Shown: positions 17,527 to 27,400, counted from the stretch's first letter. The stretch is 31,688 bases of DNA from JAAEQG01 sp023133475 (GCA_030631415.1 DAOVLE010000031.1:1-31688); one strand, 5' to 3'. The notes: generated by a model from the sequence alone, not told the origin. Numbers and translations: made by a program.

Positions 17527-20500
17527 ATGAGAAGTCGTCTGATTATTCATTGTGCTCTGGCAATGGCGGGTCTACTGCTCATACCGGTCGTGGCCGGTGC
17601 AAACAGCGTGGCGTCTTTCACGATGCACTTTGAGGGTGCTTTGACCGACGTGGGAGGCGGTGCATACACCGGAACCATTGCCATGACGGTGGGCGAGCAC
17701 TATGTGCCCGGCGGCGATGGGGCGGCGATTTCCACCAACGGCGGCTTCGACGTTTATGCCAAAGACGGCGGTTGTGCGTACGTTGTAGGATACTACGGCA
17801 CCGGTGACTGGAATTGCTCGGGAGCCGATACGTATCTCATCGGCTATTATGCCGGTTCGCCGAACGATGCCTACCCTCAGCCCGGCGGGCCGTGGGGTGG
17901 GTGGTACGATCCTGATTGCACGGACTGGGATAAGTACTCCCTGGAGCTGACCACCGACCACTGGTATCTGCGCTACACCCCCACGAGTGAGTCGCCAATG
18001 TCCGGAACGATGAATTGGGCGACGATGTTCGGGGCAGAGACCGACTTAGGCACCCAGGACGGCGGCCACGCCGGCAGTGCTGCACACGGCGGCGGAGCGA
18101 GGGCGTGGGACTGGGACTGCGGCTGGGGGGTCGAAGTGGTCCCCCTCGAACTGCCCGGATTTGCGGTCAGCATCCAAGACCTTGGCGGTGGACAGTATCA
18201 TGTCACACTGACCCCGACTGCCGGCCCGGTAGAGAACACCACGACCGGCGACACCTATGCCACCATTGCAGATGCCGTCGACGCATCCACCAACGGCGAC
18301 ATAATCAACGTTGAAGCGGGGACGTATCACAACGACCCCCTCGAGATCAACAAGCAGGTTACGTTGCTTGGTGCGAAGGCTGACGTCGACCCTGCCGGGA
18401 GTACGGACAGAGGCGGCGAGACCATTCTCACAAGAGACGACACAAGGAGTGGTTTCTATATCACCGCTTCAGGCGTAACCATAAACGGGTTCAAGTTAGG
18501 CACGGCCACTGCCCAAAGTTCCAGAAGAGTGAATATTTATAATGGTGCCACGGACGTAACAATTACGTGCAACATCATCATGAATACGTGGCAGTACTCA
18601 GGTCATGGTGTGTGGATTAGCCCCACCTCGGATCGTGCCGAGGTTTCATATAACACCATAGACAATCCTTGGTGGGAGGGCATTTGCAACCACGGTGCGT
18701 CGGATGTCGTGATTTCAAACAACACTGTGCGCAATGTGGATAACTGGCCCATCCTGACCTGGGGCAAAGCCACGATTTCCGGCAACACGGTGTCGAATTG
18801 CAAGAACGGCATCAGAGCTGATTACGCCGGATCCGGCGCGACTGACCGGGTCGAGATCATCGGGAACACCGTATCGTATACCGAGTACGCCGGGATCAGC
18901 ATCACTGGTGCACATACGTACGTGCACGGCAACACGGTTCACCATTGCAACTATTGGGGCTCGGACGAACTCGGCGATTGGGACTATGCTTCCATACACG
19001 TGGAGCCAGGTGCAACCAACTGCGTCATCACCGGCAATACGGTGTACGACGGTGTCAACGGCATCCAGACGTGGGCCAATAACGTTACCATCACCAATAA
19101 TGAGGTATACGACATGGGCCTCTCGTACGGGAACGAGAAAGTTGTCGACTTGCGGACCTACAAGAACTCGGCTATCCTCGTCGGCAGCAACTGGGGTTCG
19201 GGCGACATCGATCCGACCGAGCTGGTGATCGAGCACAACAGTATCCATGGTAACTACTGGGGCCTGTTCTACAGCGCTGACCTGACGAACGGCGTGGATG
19301 CCGAAGGCAACTGGTGGGGCGATGCGAGCGGACCGGGTGGTCAAGGTCCGGGCTGCGGGGACGGGGTTTCAGCCAATGTGGACTACTCGCCTTGGCTGGG
19401 GGCAATGCCAGGCACCAGCCCGATGACCCGATGCACCGACGACTCCATCCAGGATGCCATAGATGCCTCCACCAACGGTGATACGATCAATGTCACGGCG
19501 GGGACGTATGACCTGTCAGCCCCGATTTCCGTCGACAAGTCCGTCACGCTTACGGGCAATACCTCGACCCCCGGCGAGGTGGTGGTGAATGCCCCAACGT
19601 CCGGCTCGACTGATAACAGCAATAGCTGTTTCTCCGTGGCTGCGAACAATGTCACCATCGAGGGGTTCAGGATACAGGGGGCTTTGTTCGGCACGGGGAT
19701 GCAAAATGCCGGGGTATGGATGGGAGCGCCAGGTGCAGCCGGGTTCTGTGGCCTGGAAATATCTCATAACGAGATAACCAACTGCGGTTATGGAATCTAT
19801 CTTATCAACGCCCAGGATGTCGAAATATCGAATAACGAGATATGGGGCATGCCGACATGTTCTGGAACGTGGTCCGGCAAGGGGATCGCCCTGTACGGCG
19901 ACCACGCCACCACCACGTCGGATGTGCAGATTCTTAACAATGAGATACACGATTGCAAGGTATACGGCATAGACTTGGACCATCTGGCTGCCGGCAACGG
20001 TCCGATCAACGGCTGGGTAAACCTGGGCCTGCTCATCGACGGGAACAAGATATACAATAACGGTGGCCCTTTCGACCAGGTTGGTGGCAGAGGTGCTTAT
20101 GATGGGTCCCGGGGAATATCTTCGGGCGGGCTGGAGACCGGCGTCACGATCTGCAACAACGAATTCTACGGGCACACCACGGGTCTGGACAGCCGATGGA
20201 GATATGATGCCTGCGCCATCTTCGTTTACGAGGGCAAAGACTGGAGCATCACAAACAACAACGTGCGCGACGGGCATCGCGGGGTATACATATGGGGTGA
20301 CGGGCACGAGATAACCGCACCCGTCTCCGACAACAACACCGGGCATGTCATCGAACACAACATCATTCATGGCAATGCCCAGGGTGTGGTGATCGGGCAT
20401 CCAAGTTATCCGTTCCAGGACAATGGGGCGGTGTGCAGCGTCAACTCCAACGGTTTCTACGACAACAACGTGACCACGTGGCAGGATGCTCCGATAAACG

Positions 20501-23016
20501 TCGATCCTTACGGGATAAACGTCATGGATTATCCAGCCAGCGCGGGATCACTCGATGCTCAAGACAACTGGTGGGGCGATGCGAGCGGCCCGAGCCACAG
20601 CGGCAATCCCGAGGGTGACGGTGACGCGGTCAGCGATGACACGAGCTACAGTGGATGGCGTAACGGATGGGCCACCGTGACGCTGACTCCCGACGATACG
20701 TGCTACGGGACCAACGGCACGGTCACCGTGACCGTGGAATTGTCTGATTCACCGGCTAACATCGTCGGCGGGCAATTTCTGCTATCTTACGACACCGGCA
20801 AGCTGAGCTTCGTGAGCATGGAGCCGGCTGCCGCCACCTTTACGCTGGAGACGGCTGAGGTGGTGGATACGGTAGCCGGGGAGATTGACTATGCCGTAGG
20901 TATTGCCCACGGCGGCAATGGGGCGACATCCGGCACCATGGCGATCATTACCTTTACGGCTGTGGGCGAGGTGTGCAATACCGCGAGTGTGGTCTCGTTC
21001 CGCACCCACGAGCCGCCCACGCGACTTACCGACGAGAACGACACCGAACGCAGCCTGGAGAAGGGGAATCTGGCGTTCAACCACCTGGGGTCGATCACCA
21101 TCGACAGCCGCGGCCCGCAGGCGACCGCCCCGACAGACGTGGAAGTGCAGTGCGACGATGTGCTGCCGACAGCAGCCGACGACTACGACAGCTTCGTGGC
21201 TCAGGGCGGGACGGTTTCCGACGATTGTACCACCAATGCCGACCTGACATTCACACATTCGGACGGTGAACTAATTGGTGGCGTATGCGGTGGTGCGATC
21301 ACACGCACTTACACGATCACCGACGTGTGCAGTAACTCGGTCCAGGTGCAGCAGACCATCACAGTCAATGATACCACCGATCCGCAGGCAACCGCCCCGA
21401 CGGACGTGGAGGTGCTGTGCGACGACGTGCTGCCGACGGCAGCCGGCGACTACGACAGCTTTGTGGCTCAGGGTGGGACAGCCTCTGATAACTGCACCAC
21501 CAACGGCGAGTTGGTATTCACACATTCGGACGGTGAACTGACCGGCGATGTATGCGGCGGCACGATCACGCGGACTTACACGATCACCGATGTGTGCAGT
21601 AATTCGGTGCAAGTGCAGCAGACCATCACGGTAAACGATACCACCGATCCACAGGCGACCGCCCCGACGGACGTGGAAGTGCAGTGCGACGACGTGCTGC
21701 CGACAGCAGCCGGCGACTACGACAGCTTCGTGGCTCAGGGTGGGACAGCCTCGGACAACTGCACCACCAACGGAAGCCTGATAATCACACATTCGGACGG
21801 TGAACTAATCGGTGGGGTGTGCGGCGGCACGATCACGCGCACTTACACAGTCATGGACGTGTGCAGCAACTCGGTCCAGGTGCAGCAGACCATCACGGTA
21901 AATGATACCACCGATCCGTCGATTACCGCTCCAGACGACATGCCGGTCCATGCCGATGCCGGCCTGTGCACCGCCACGTTGACACTGGCGGAAATCGGTG
22001 ACCCTGTTGTTGGGGACAACTGCACGCTCGAAGAAAACATCACGGTGACGTGGGAGCGGAGCGATGAGGCCGGCAATCTCGACGATCCGTTCCCGCAAGG
22101 CGACACGACTATCACGTGGCACGCCGAGGACGGGTGCGGCAACACCAACAGCAACGGCCAAACCGTCACGGTCTCCGAAAACAACGAGGTGATTGTGGAC
22201 GTTGAACTCTCGCCGACGCTCGACGATCCGGACCCCGGCTCACCGGGCGACACCATCACGCGGTGCATCACGTTCGAGTTCTGGGAGTGCCCGGGCGACA
22301 CCACACCGTCCGACACGGTCAGCCAGACGATCACCTTCCCGGTGGACGAGGGATCGTCTCATGTGGCTGACGGCGTGTCTGTGCTGGTCGCCTGCGGCAA
22401 TTACACCTGTGTCACCGCTCAGGACGAGTTGCACACGCTGCGGAGCACCGTCGAGTTGGGCACCTCCCAGGGCAACTACACAGCCGACTTCACCGGTGAC
22501 CGGGTTACCGGAGGCCATTGGCTGCTCGGGGGGAATCTCAACAACGACGAGTGGATCGACATTCTGGACTTCGGCATCTTTACGAACCGCTGGGCGATGG
22601 ATTACGGGTCTGGCAGCACCGATTGTGACACTCAGCCGTTCCACGCCGACATCAGTGGAAACGGCATGGTGAACACGGCTGACTTCACCTTCATCGCCAA
22701 CAACTTCTGGGAAGGGCACCAGGCCAACTGTTGCGGTCAAACCGGTGCCGGCCAGGAGTGGCCTCGCGATGCCGTCTCGGTGGAAGCGCTCGACGCTCTG
22801 GGGCTGGGCTATCTGGCGGTCGGCGATTTGAATGACGACGGCTGGTTGGATGAACTCGACCTCGCCGCCTTCATCGCAGGCGAGCGACCGCACCCGAGGC
22901 TGTTGCCGAAACGGCCACTACTGCCGACGCTTCAGCCAGCCCCCAGTAACCAAGTTCAGCCGCTGGATTTGACTTCGCAGGGACAGCTAATCGACTCTGC
23001 CGAGAGGAGGAAGTAG
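17527..23016 (+). CDS. Giant secreted beta-helix / cohesin / HYR-like / dockerin protein
   Basis: 1829 aa. A strong ribosome-binding site GAGGAGG (17514-17520) lies 6 nt before the ATG. A signal peptide spans about 1-25 (…IPVVAGA). An N-terminal beta domain of unknown type (about 26-225) is followed by two NosD-like right-handed beta-helices (about 236-630 and 634-1047). Each opens with IxDAxDASTNGD and closes with NWWGDASGP. Next are a cohesin-like domain (about 1049-1194) close to that of the upstream protein, and three near-identical 89-aa repeats (1197-1463). Then come a HYR-like unit (about 1464-1553), a beta domain, and dockerin-like calcium loops NLNNDEWIDILD, DISGNGMVNTAD and DLNDDGWLDELD near the C-terminus. 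No sortase, PEP-CTERM or membrane anchor is visible. It is likely co-transcribed with the upstream gene and acts outside the cell as a structural or carbohydrate-contacting scaffold. Confidence 0.88.
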   Translation: MRSRLIIHCALAMAGLLLIPVVAGANSVASFTMHFEGALTDVGGGAYTGTIAMTVGEHYVPGGDGAAISTNGGFDVYAKDGGCAYVVGYYGTGDWNCSGADTYLIGYYAGSPNDAYPQPGGPWGGWYDPDCTDWDKYSLELTTDHWYLRYTPTSESPMSGTMNWATMFGAETDLGTQDGGHAGSAAHGGGARAWDWDCGWGVEVVPLELPGFAVSIQDLGGGQYHVTLTPTAGPVENTTTGDTYATIADAVDASTNGDIINVEAGTYHNDPLEINKQVTLLGAKADVDPAGSTDRGGETILTRDDTRSGFYITASGVTINGFKLGTATAQSSRRVNIYNGATDVTITCNIIMNTWQYSGHGVWISPTSDRAEVSYNTIDNPWWEGICNHGASDVVISNNTVRNVDNWPILTWGKATISGNTVSNCKNGIRADYAGSGATDRVEIIGNTVSYTEYAGISITGAHTYVHGNTVHHCNYWGSDELGDWDYASIHVEPGATNCVITGNTVYDGVNGIQTWANNVTITNNEVYDMGLSYGNEKVVDLRTYKNSAILVGSNWGSGDIDPTELVIEHNSIHGNYWGLFYSADLTNGVDAEGNWWGDASGPGGQGPGCGDGVSANVDYSPWLGAMPGTSPMTRCTDDSIQDAIDASTNGDTINVTAGTYDLSAPISVDKSVTLTGNTSTPGEVVVNAPTSGSTDNSNSCFSVAANNVTIEGFRIQGALFGTGMQNAGVWMGAPGAAGFCGLEISHNEITNCGYGIYLINAQDVEISNNEIWGMPTCSGTWSGKGIALYGDHATTTSDVQILNNEIHDCKVYGIDLDHLAAGNGPINGWVNLGLLIDGNKIYNNGGPFDQVGGRGAYDGSRGISSGGLETGVTICNNEFYGHTTGLDSRWRYDACAIFVYEGKDWSITNNNVRDGHRGVYIWGDGHEITAPVSDNNTGHVIEHNIIHGNAQGVVIGHPSYPFQDNGAVCSVNSNGFYDNNVTTWQDAPINVDPYGINVMDYPASAGSLDAQDNWWGDASGPSHSGNPEGDGDAVSDDTSYSGWRNGWATVTLTPDDTCYGTNGTVTVTVELSDSPANIVGGQFLLSYDTGKLSFVSMEPAAATFTLETAEVVDTVAGEIDYAVGIAHGGNGATSGTMAIITFTAVGEVCNTASVVSFRTHEPPTRLTDENDTERSLEKGNLAFNHLGSITIDSRGPQATAPTDVEVQCDDVLPTAADDYDSFVAQGGTVSDDCTTNADLTFTHSDGELIGGVCGGAITRTYTITDVCSNSVQVQQTITVNDTTDPQATAPTDVEVLCDDVLPTAAGDYDSFVAQGGTASDNCTTNGELVFTHSDGELTGDVCGGTITRTYTITDVCSNSVQVQQTITVNDTTDPQATAPTDVEVQCDDVLPTAAGDYDSFVAQGGTASDNCTTNGSLIITHSDGELIGGVCGGTITRTYTVMDVCSNSVQVQQTITVNDTTDPSITAPDDMPVHADAGLCTATLTLAEIGDPVVGDNCTLEENITVTWERSDEAGNLDDPFPQGDTTITWHAEDGCGNTNSNGQTVTVSENNEVIVDVELSPTLDDPDPGSPGDTITRCITFEFWECPGDTTPSDTVSQTITFPVDEGSSHVADGVSVLVACGNYTCVTAQDELHTLRSTVELGTSQGNYTADFTGDRVTGGHWLLGGNLNNDEWIDILDFGIFTNRWAMDYGSGSTDCDTQPFHADISGNGMVNTADFTFIANNFWEGHQANCCGQTGAGQEWPRDAVSVEALDALGLGYLAVGDLNDDGWLDELDLAAFIAGERPHPRLLPKRPLLPTLQPAPSNQVQPLDLTSQGQLIDSAERRK
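21115..21915 (+). repeat. Three tandem 267-bp coding repeats
   Basis: Repeat units start at 21115, 21382 and 21649, each encoding 89 residues beginning PQATAPTDVEV and ending ITVNDTTD. Nucleotide identity between units is visibly high, with long shared stretches such as the GACGTGCTGCCGAC and CAGCAGACCATCAC segments. A diverged fourth unit (HYR-like) follows. Confidence 0.92.
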
Positions 23017-23087
23017 TACAGTAACAGGAGCCAGGCTGGGTGGCCCATCGCTTTAGCGGTGGGGGACGCGAATGTCTGTAGAGCTGT

Positions 23088-23115
23088 CAGCTATCGGCTA
23101 TCAGCTATCAGCCAT
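23088..23115 (+). repeat. Heptamer tandem array (CAGCTAT x4)
   Basis: CAGCTAT-CGGCTAT-CAGCTAT-CAGCCAT, a short heptanucleotide tandem repeat with two substitutions. Confidence 0.8.
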
Positions 23116-23120
23116 ACCGC

Positions 23121-23274
23121 GGGTGGCCCATCGCTTTAGGGGCTGTCGATAAAGTCGTACCGCAGGCTTCCAGCCTGCATAGTGTCCTATAAAAACGCGA
23201 CTTATCGCCTACTGTGCAGGCTGGAAGCCTGCGGTACAGGGTTTATCGACAGCCCCTAAAGCCATGGGCCACCC
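23121..23274. repeat. 154-bp two-layer inverted repeat
   Basis: Outer arms 23121-23153 and 23242-23274 are reverse complements over 33 bp with one mismatch. Inner arms 23157-23179 and 23214-23236 are perfect over 23 bp, and each is itself a palindrome (GCAGGCT-TCC-AGCCTGC) headed by GTACC. The loop is about 34 nt. Confidence 0.92.
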
Positions 23275-23385
23275 AACCGGATCCGTCCCCCACCCTCAGA
23301 GAAGGTAGGGCACCCATCCCTGGCGGCACCCCAAAACGGCCTGCGAGGGCGCAAGCCGCTATGATGGAGGAGGAAAGGGCAGACT

Positions 23386-24018
23386 ATGCCGAGAAGATCC
23401 ACGACCATAGTGGGCGTGTCAAAAGCAGGCTTTTTCGCTCTTGCGGTGCTGTTTCTGGCGGTTTCGGCAGTGCACGGTGATGTCGATCTGGAGTTGCGGG
23501 TCAGCGACGAAGCCGCAACGATAGGAGATATGGTATCGCTGGCTTTGTGCGTCGTATCCGATAGTGTGGAGGATCAGCCTTTCAGAGCGGTTGATCTGAT
23601 TTTTTCGTGGGATACGGACTTTCTGCGTTTGCTGGGGGTGGACAACACCGGGGCGGTGTCGATGCTGTTTTCGGGCCTACCCGCCATTGACTCGTACAAT
23701 CTCAACGAGGAAGTCCCTCCACAAGACGGAGACGGGTTTTACAACGCCATGGTTCTAGGGTCCCCAGCCATCGCGACACCGGAAGGGACGTTGTTGACCA
23801 CATTCCAGTTTCAGGCTCTGGCATGTACGCTGGGCTCGGAGGTGGCGCTGGAGGAATGCGGCGGATCGCCGGTGGGGCGCTCGCGGGTGTTTCACCCGGT
23901 CACGCCCAACCTTTCGATCCTGGGTGATCTCAGAAGCGCGACGGTGACGATTGTGCCGGAACCGGGGGTGCTGGTGGTGTTGGCATTTGGGGGGTTGGTT
24001 CTGCTGCGTCGCCGGTAA
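23386..24018 (+). CDS. Cohesin-like PEP-CTERM surface protein
   Basis: 210 aa. A signal peptide spans about 1-31 (…FLAVSAVHG). The mature part (about 32-185) reads like a cohesin beta-sandwich: VDLELRVSDEAATIGDMVSL, then a strand …DLIFSWDTDFLRLLGV, and late LLTTFQFQALA. Residues 190-210 are a textbook PEP-CTERM tail: VPEP, a hydrophobic helix, then RRR. PEP-CTERM tails are recognised by exosortase, which processes and anchors or releases the protein at the envelope. No exosortase gene is in this window. AGGAGGAAAGGG lies just upstream of the ATG. It sits between two dockerin-bearing giants, suggesting it may be an anchoring cohesin, which is inference. The cohesin call is by pattern only. Confidence 0.8.
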   Translation: MPRRSTTIVGVSKAGFFALAVLFLAVSAVHGDVDLELRVSDEAATIGDMVSLALCVVSDSVEDQPFRAVDLIFSWDTDFLRLLGVDNTGAVSMLFSGLPAIDSYNLNEEVPPQDGDGFYNAMVLGSPAIATPEGTLLTTFQFQALACTLGSEVALEECGGSPVGRSRVFHPVTPNLSILGDLRSATVTIVPEPGVLVVLAFGGLVLLRRR

Positions 24019-24024
24019 AAGAAG

Positions 24025-24089
24025 CGAGGCAAGAGGCAAGAGGCAAGAGGCAACAAGGCAACGAGGCAACGAGGCAACGAGGCAACGAG
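24025..24089 (+). repeat. Tandem GAGGCAA heptamers and CGAGGCAA octamers
   Basis: About four GAGGCAA heptamers, then CAAGGCAA and several CGAGGCAA octamers, starting 7 bp after the PEP-CTERM stop codon. Confidence 0.85.
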
Positions 24090-24224
24090 GCGACAACCTC
24101 AAACAAGCACCCGCCCCCGGCGGGGGCGATGGAAATCATGCGATACTGCTCGGACTCAAATGATGCCACAATCCCACGGCGTTCCGTCGCCCCCGTTGGG
24201 GGCTCAAATGACGATGCCCGGCGT

Positions 24225-24280
24225 ACCCAGGGTTCGCTTCGCTCACCCTGGGCTATATTCCGACACCCCCTCTGGGGGCT
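24225..24280. repeat. Palindromic dispersed repeat (CCCAGGGT family)
   Basis: ACCCAGGGTT, a CGCTTCGCTC loop, then ACCCTGGGCT, followed by a CCCCC..GGGGG hairpin. This is the same two-part unit as at positions 4-62. Confidence 0.75.
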
Positions 24281-24288
24281 GAGGGGAT

Positions 24289-24312
24289 GTCGGGTCTGCG
24301 GACCCGACCTAC
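24289..24312 (-). repeat. REP-E element (GTAG + GTCGGGTC hairpin)
   Basis: On the minus strand GTAG is followed by GTCGGGTC, loop CGCA, GACCCGAC: an 8-bp perfect stem. Confidence 0.75.
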
Positions 24313-24317
24313 AAACT

Positions 24318-24369
24318 CTCCTCGTTGCCTCGTTGCCTCGTTGCCTTGTTGCCTCTTGCCTCTTGCCTT
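24318..24369 (-). repeat. Inverted copy of the GAGGCAA/CGAGGCAA array
   Basis: Reads as TTGCCTCG and TTGCCTC units. Its reverse complement matches the order of units in 24025-24089 (heptamers first, then CAAGGCAA, then CGAGGCAA). Confidence 0.85.
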
Positions 24370-24413
24370 TTTCCCACCACGGGTTCACTTAATGTTTACC
24401 TAAGGTTAGTTAC

Positions 24414-27400
24414 ATGCGTACACGGAATTCCACTCATTTAGCATTAGTATTCGCTGCTCTGGTATCGCTGGTTGCCACCGCGCCGGCGGCGGCGGATGTG
24501 GTCATCAACGAGATCATGTACCATCCCGCCTCGTACTTGGAGTTTGACGAGTTTCTGGAATTGCACAACATCGGCCCTACCGTGGTGGACCTTCAGGACT
24601 GGGTCATCGACGGGATCGGGTTCTGGTTTGGGCCTGGGGCGACCATCGCAGCCGGCGGGTATGTCGTAATAGCCCGCGACGCGGCGGAGTTCGAGAGCAC
24701 CTACGGCTTTACGCCCGATTACGTTTACGCAGGCCGACTCAGTAACAGCGGCGAAACGCTTGAATTGGTTAACCACCTTGCCGTGGTTCAGGATCGCGTC
24801 AGCTTTGCGGACGGCGGTGATTGGCCGATGTTGCCCGACGGCCTGGGGGTCTCTCTGGAACTGATCGATCCTGCCCAGGGCAACGACACACCGCGCAACT
24901 GGCGGGCTTCGATCGACACAGACGGGCACACCGCCGGGGCGGTCAACAGTGTCAACGCCGACGGTCTGCCTCCGTGGATCACCGATGTGGTGTACGACAA
25001 TGCCCCACAAGCAGACCAGCCCATTATCGTCACCGCCGCCGTCGAGGATGCCTCTACGGTCGGGCTGGTCTACAAGATCGACTTCGAGAGCGACATCACC
25101 GTCACGATGCTCGACGACGGGGTTCACGACGACGGTATCGCAACCAATGGGGTTTATGGGGCGACCATTCCCGGTCAGCCGCTCAACACGCTGGTGCGCT
25201 TTCGGATTGAAGCGACGGGAACGACCGGGCAGATGAGCCATCCCCGCACAGACGATACCGTGCAGTACACCGGCACCGTCATCGAGGATGCCTCGCTGAG
25301 TTCAAACCTGCCCATCTTTCACTGGTTCATGGATCCGGACCGGTATCAGGCAGCTTTGGACCACCTGTGGACCGACGAGACTGAGCCGGCGGTGCTGTGG
25401 TATGGTGGGGTGCTCTACGATAATGTCCAGGTGCGTCTCCGCGGGCAGTCGTCGCGTTCGTGGCCTAAGCCGAACTGGAAGTTTCTGTTTCCGCAGGGGC
25501 ACGATTTCACCGCCCCGGATTTGATCCAGCTTCCGGTCGATCAGTTCAACCTGCAAAGCAGCTATTCGGACAAAACCTATTGCCGCGAGTTGGTGGGCTA
25601 CGAAACATTCATCGAGGCGGGCATACCAGCCTGCCAGATGTTTCACGTGCGTGTGCAACAGAACGGCGAGTTCTTCGGGCTGTTCGCCTACCTCGAGCAG
25701 CCGGACGACACCTGGCTCGAGCGCAACGGGCTCAGCGAGGACGCATCCCGGTACAAAGCCTTTGAGGATTGCCACTTCCAAACCCTCGAATCTCTCCCCG
25801 AGGACTACGAGAAGAAAGGCCGACTGTACGAAGACTACAGCGACCTGTACGACTTCCTGGACGGGATCAACAACCTGTCCGGGTCAGCCCGGCGGGACTT
25901 CATCCTCGACAACGTGGACGTCCCCACCACCATCGCGTACATGGCTGCCAATATTATCATGCACAACAACGACCACGTAGCCAAGAACTACTTCCTCTAC
26001 CGCGACACCGATGGCACCGGGCGGTGGACCATGCACCCGTGGGACCTGGACCTGACCTTCGGGCGAAACTTCGGTGCAGGCGGGGACGTGCTCGGTGACG
26101 AGCTATGGGCTGACGTGGACAGCCTCCCGTACATCGACAACGCCTCGCCAAGCCACCCGTGGTTCGGCGATCGCTTTCACCAGAAGTATGACCGTCTGTG
26201 GAATCGCGTCATAGACGCCCTGCTCGACGATCCGGAGTTTCGGCAGATGTATTGCCGCAGACTGCGGACAATCATGGACGAGCTGCTGAAACCCGGACGA
26301 TACGAAACACGCTTCGATGAGCTGGCCGACCTCATAGCACCAGAAGCGGCGATGGACAAGGACCTGTGGGGCCAATATGGGGAACCCCAAACCCTCTCCG
26401 AAGCCGTCAACATTCTCAAGACCGAATACCTCGCCGTTCGCCGGACGCACCTCTTCGCCACCCACGTCATCAACAGAAACGTCCCCCATGCCCAGTGTGG
26501 AACATCCTCGATTGTGATCAACGAGATCATGTACAACCCCGCCGGTGGGCTCGATGACGAGTTCGTCGAGCTTTACAACCCGTCGAGCGAGGCGGTGGAT
26601 TTGTCGGGGTGGGTGTTTGACGGCGTCGATTTGGTGTTCCCGCCGGGCAGTGTCATATCGAGTAACGGCTATCTGGTGGTGGTCCAGGACGACGTGCAGT
26701 TCCGGGCGACCTACGGTAGCGGCATTCTCGTCACCGCCCAGTACGGCGGACGGCTCGACAACGGCGGCGAGAACCTCACCTTGTTGGACAACCACGGTGT
26801 GCAGATTGACACGGTGCGTTACGACGACGACCCAGCTTGGCCCACCACACCCGACGGGATCGGCCCTTCACTGGAACTGATCGATGCCGGGCAGGACAAC
26901 AACCGCCCCGCAAACTGGGCCGCCAGCGCCGCCGTGGGCGGCACGCCGGGGGCGCTCAACAGCACCGCCGGCACCACCTCGCCGGTTTTGCCTTTGTACG
27001 TCAACGAAATTCTGCCGATCAACGCTTCGATCAACACCGACGAGTGCGGCGAGTTCGAGCCCTGGATCGAGGTCTACAACGCCTCGACGGCGGGGATCGA
27101 CCTGAGCGGCCTGTTCCTCACGAATGACTACGCCGTGCCCGACAAATGGGCATTCCCCGCCGGGACGGTCGTGGCTGGACAGGGCCGAATCCTCGTCTGG
27201 GCAGACAATGAGCCCGCCGAAGGGCCGCTGCACACCAACTTCGCCCTCAGCGCTATCGGCGGCTTTGTCGGCCTTTACACGCCCGCCGCGACGATCATCG
27301 ACTACATCAACTACAACCCACTGCCCGCCGATGTTTCCTACGGCCGATACCCCGAAGGAACGCCCCTGCGACAGGAGTTCACCCTCCCCACGCCGGAACT

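Larger units (their letters stand above)
23017..23385. repeat. Gap with W-family repeats, heptamer array and large hairpin
   Basis: No gene. It holds a W-family copy (23038-23076), four heptamers of CAGCTAT type (23088-23115), and a 154-bp inverted repeat (23121-23274). The ribosome-binding region of the PEP-CTERM gene (AGGAGGAAAGGG, 23368-23379) closes the gap. Confidence 0.85.
24019..24413. repeat. Gap flanked by inverted heptamer/octamer arrays
   Basis: No gene. A GAGGCAA-type array (24025-24089) and its reverse complement (24318-24369) enclose small hairpins (CGCCCCCGGCGGGGGCG at about 24111-24127, CGCCCCCGTTGGGGGC at about 24189-24204), a CCCAGGGT-family palindrome (24225-24280) and a GTAG-headed REP (24289-24312). 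A GGGTTCACTTAATGTTTACC segment (24381-24400) lies directly before the ribosome-binding site TAAGG (24401-24405) of the next gene. Confidence 0.85.
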
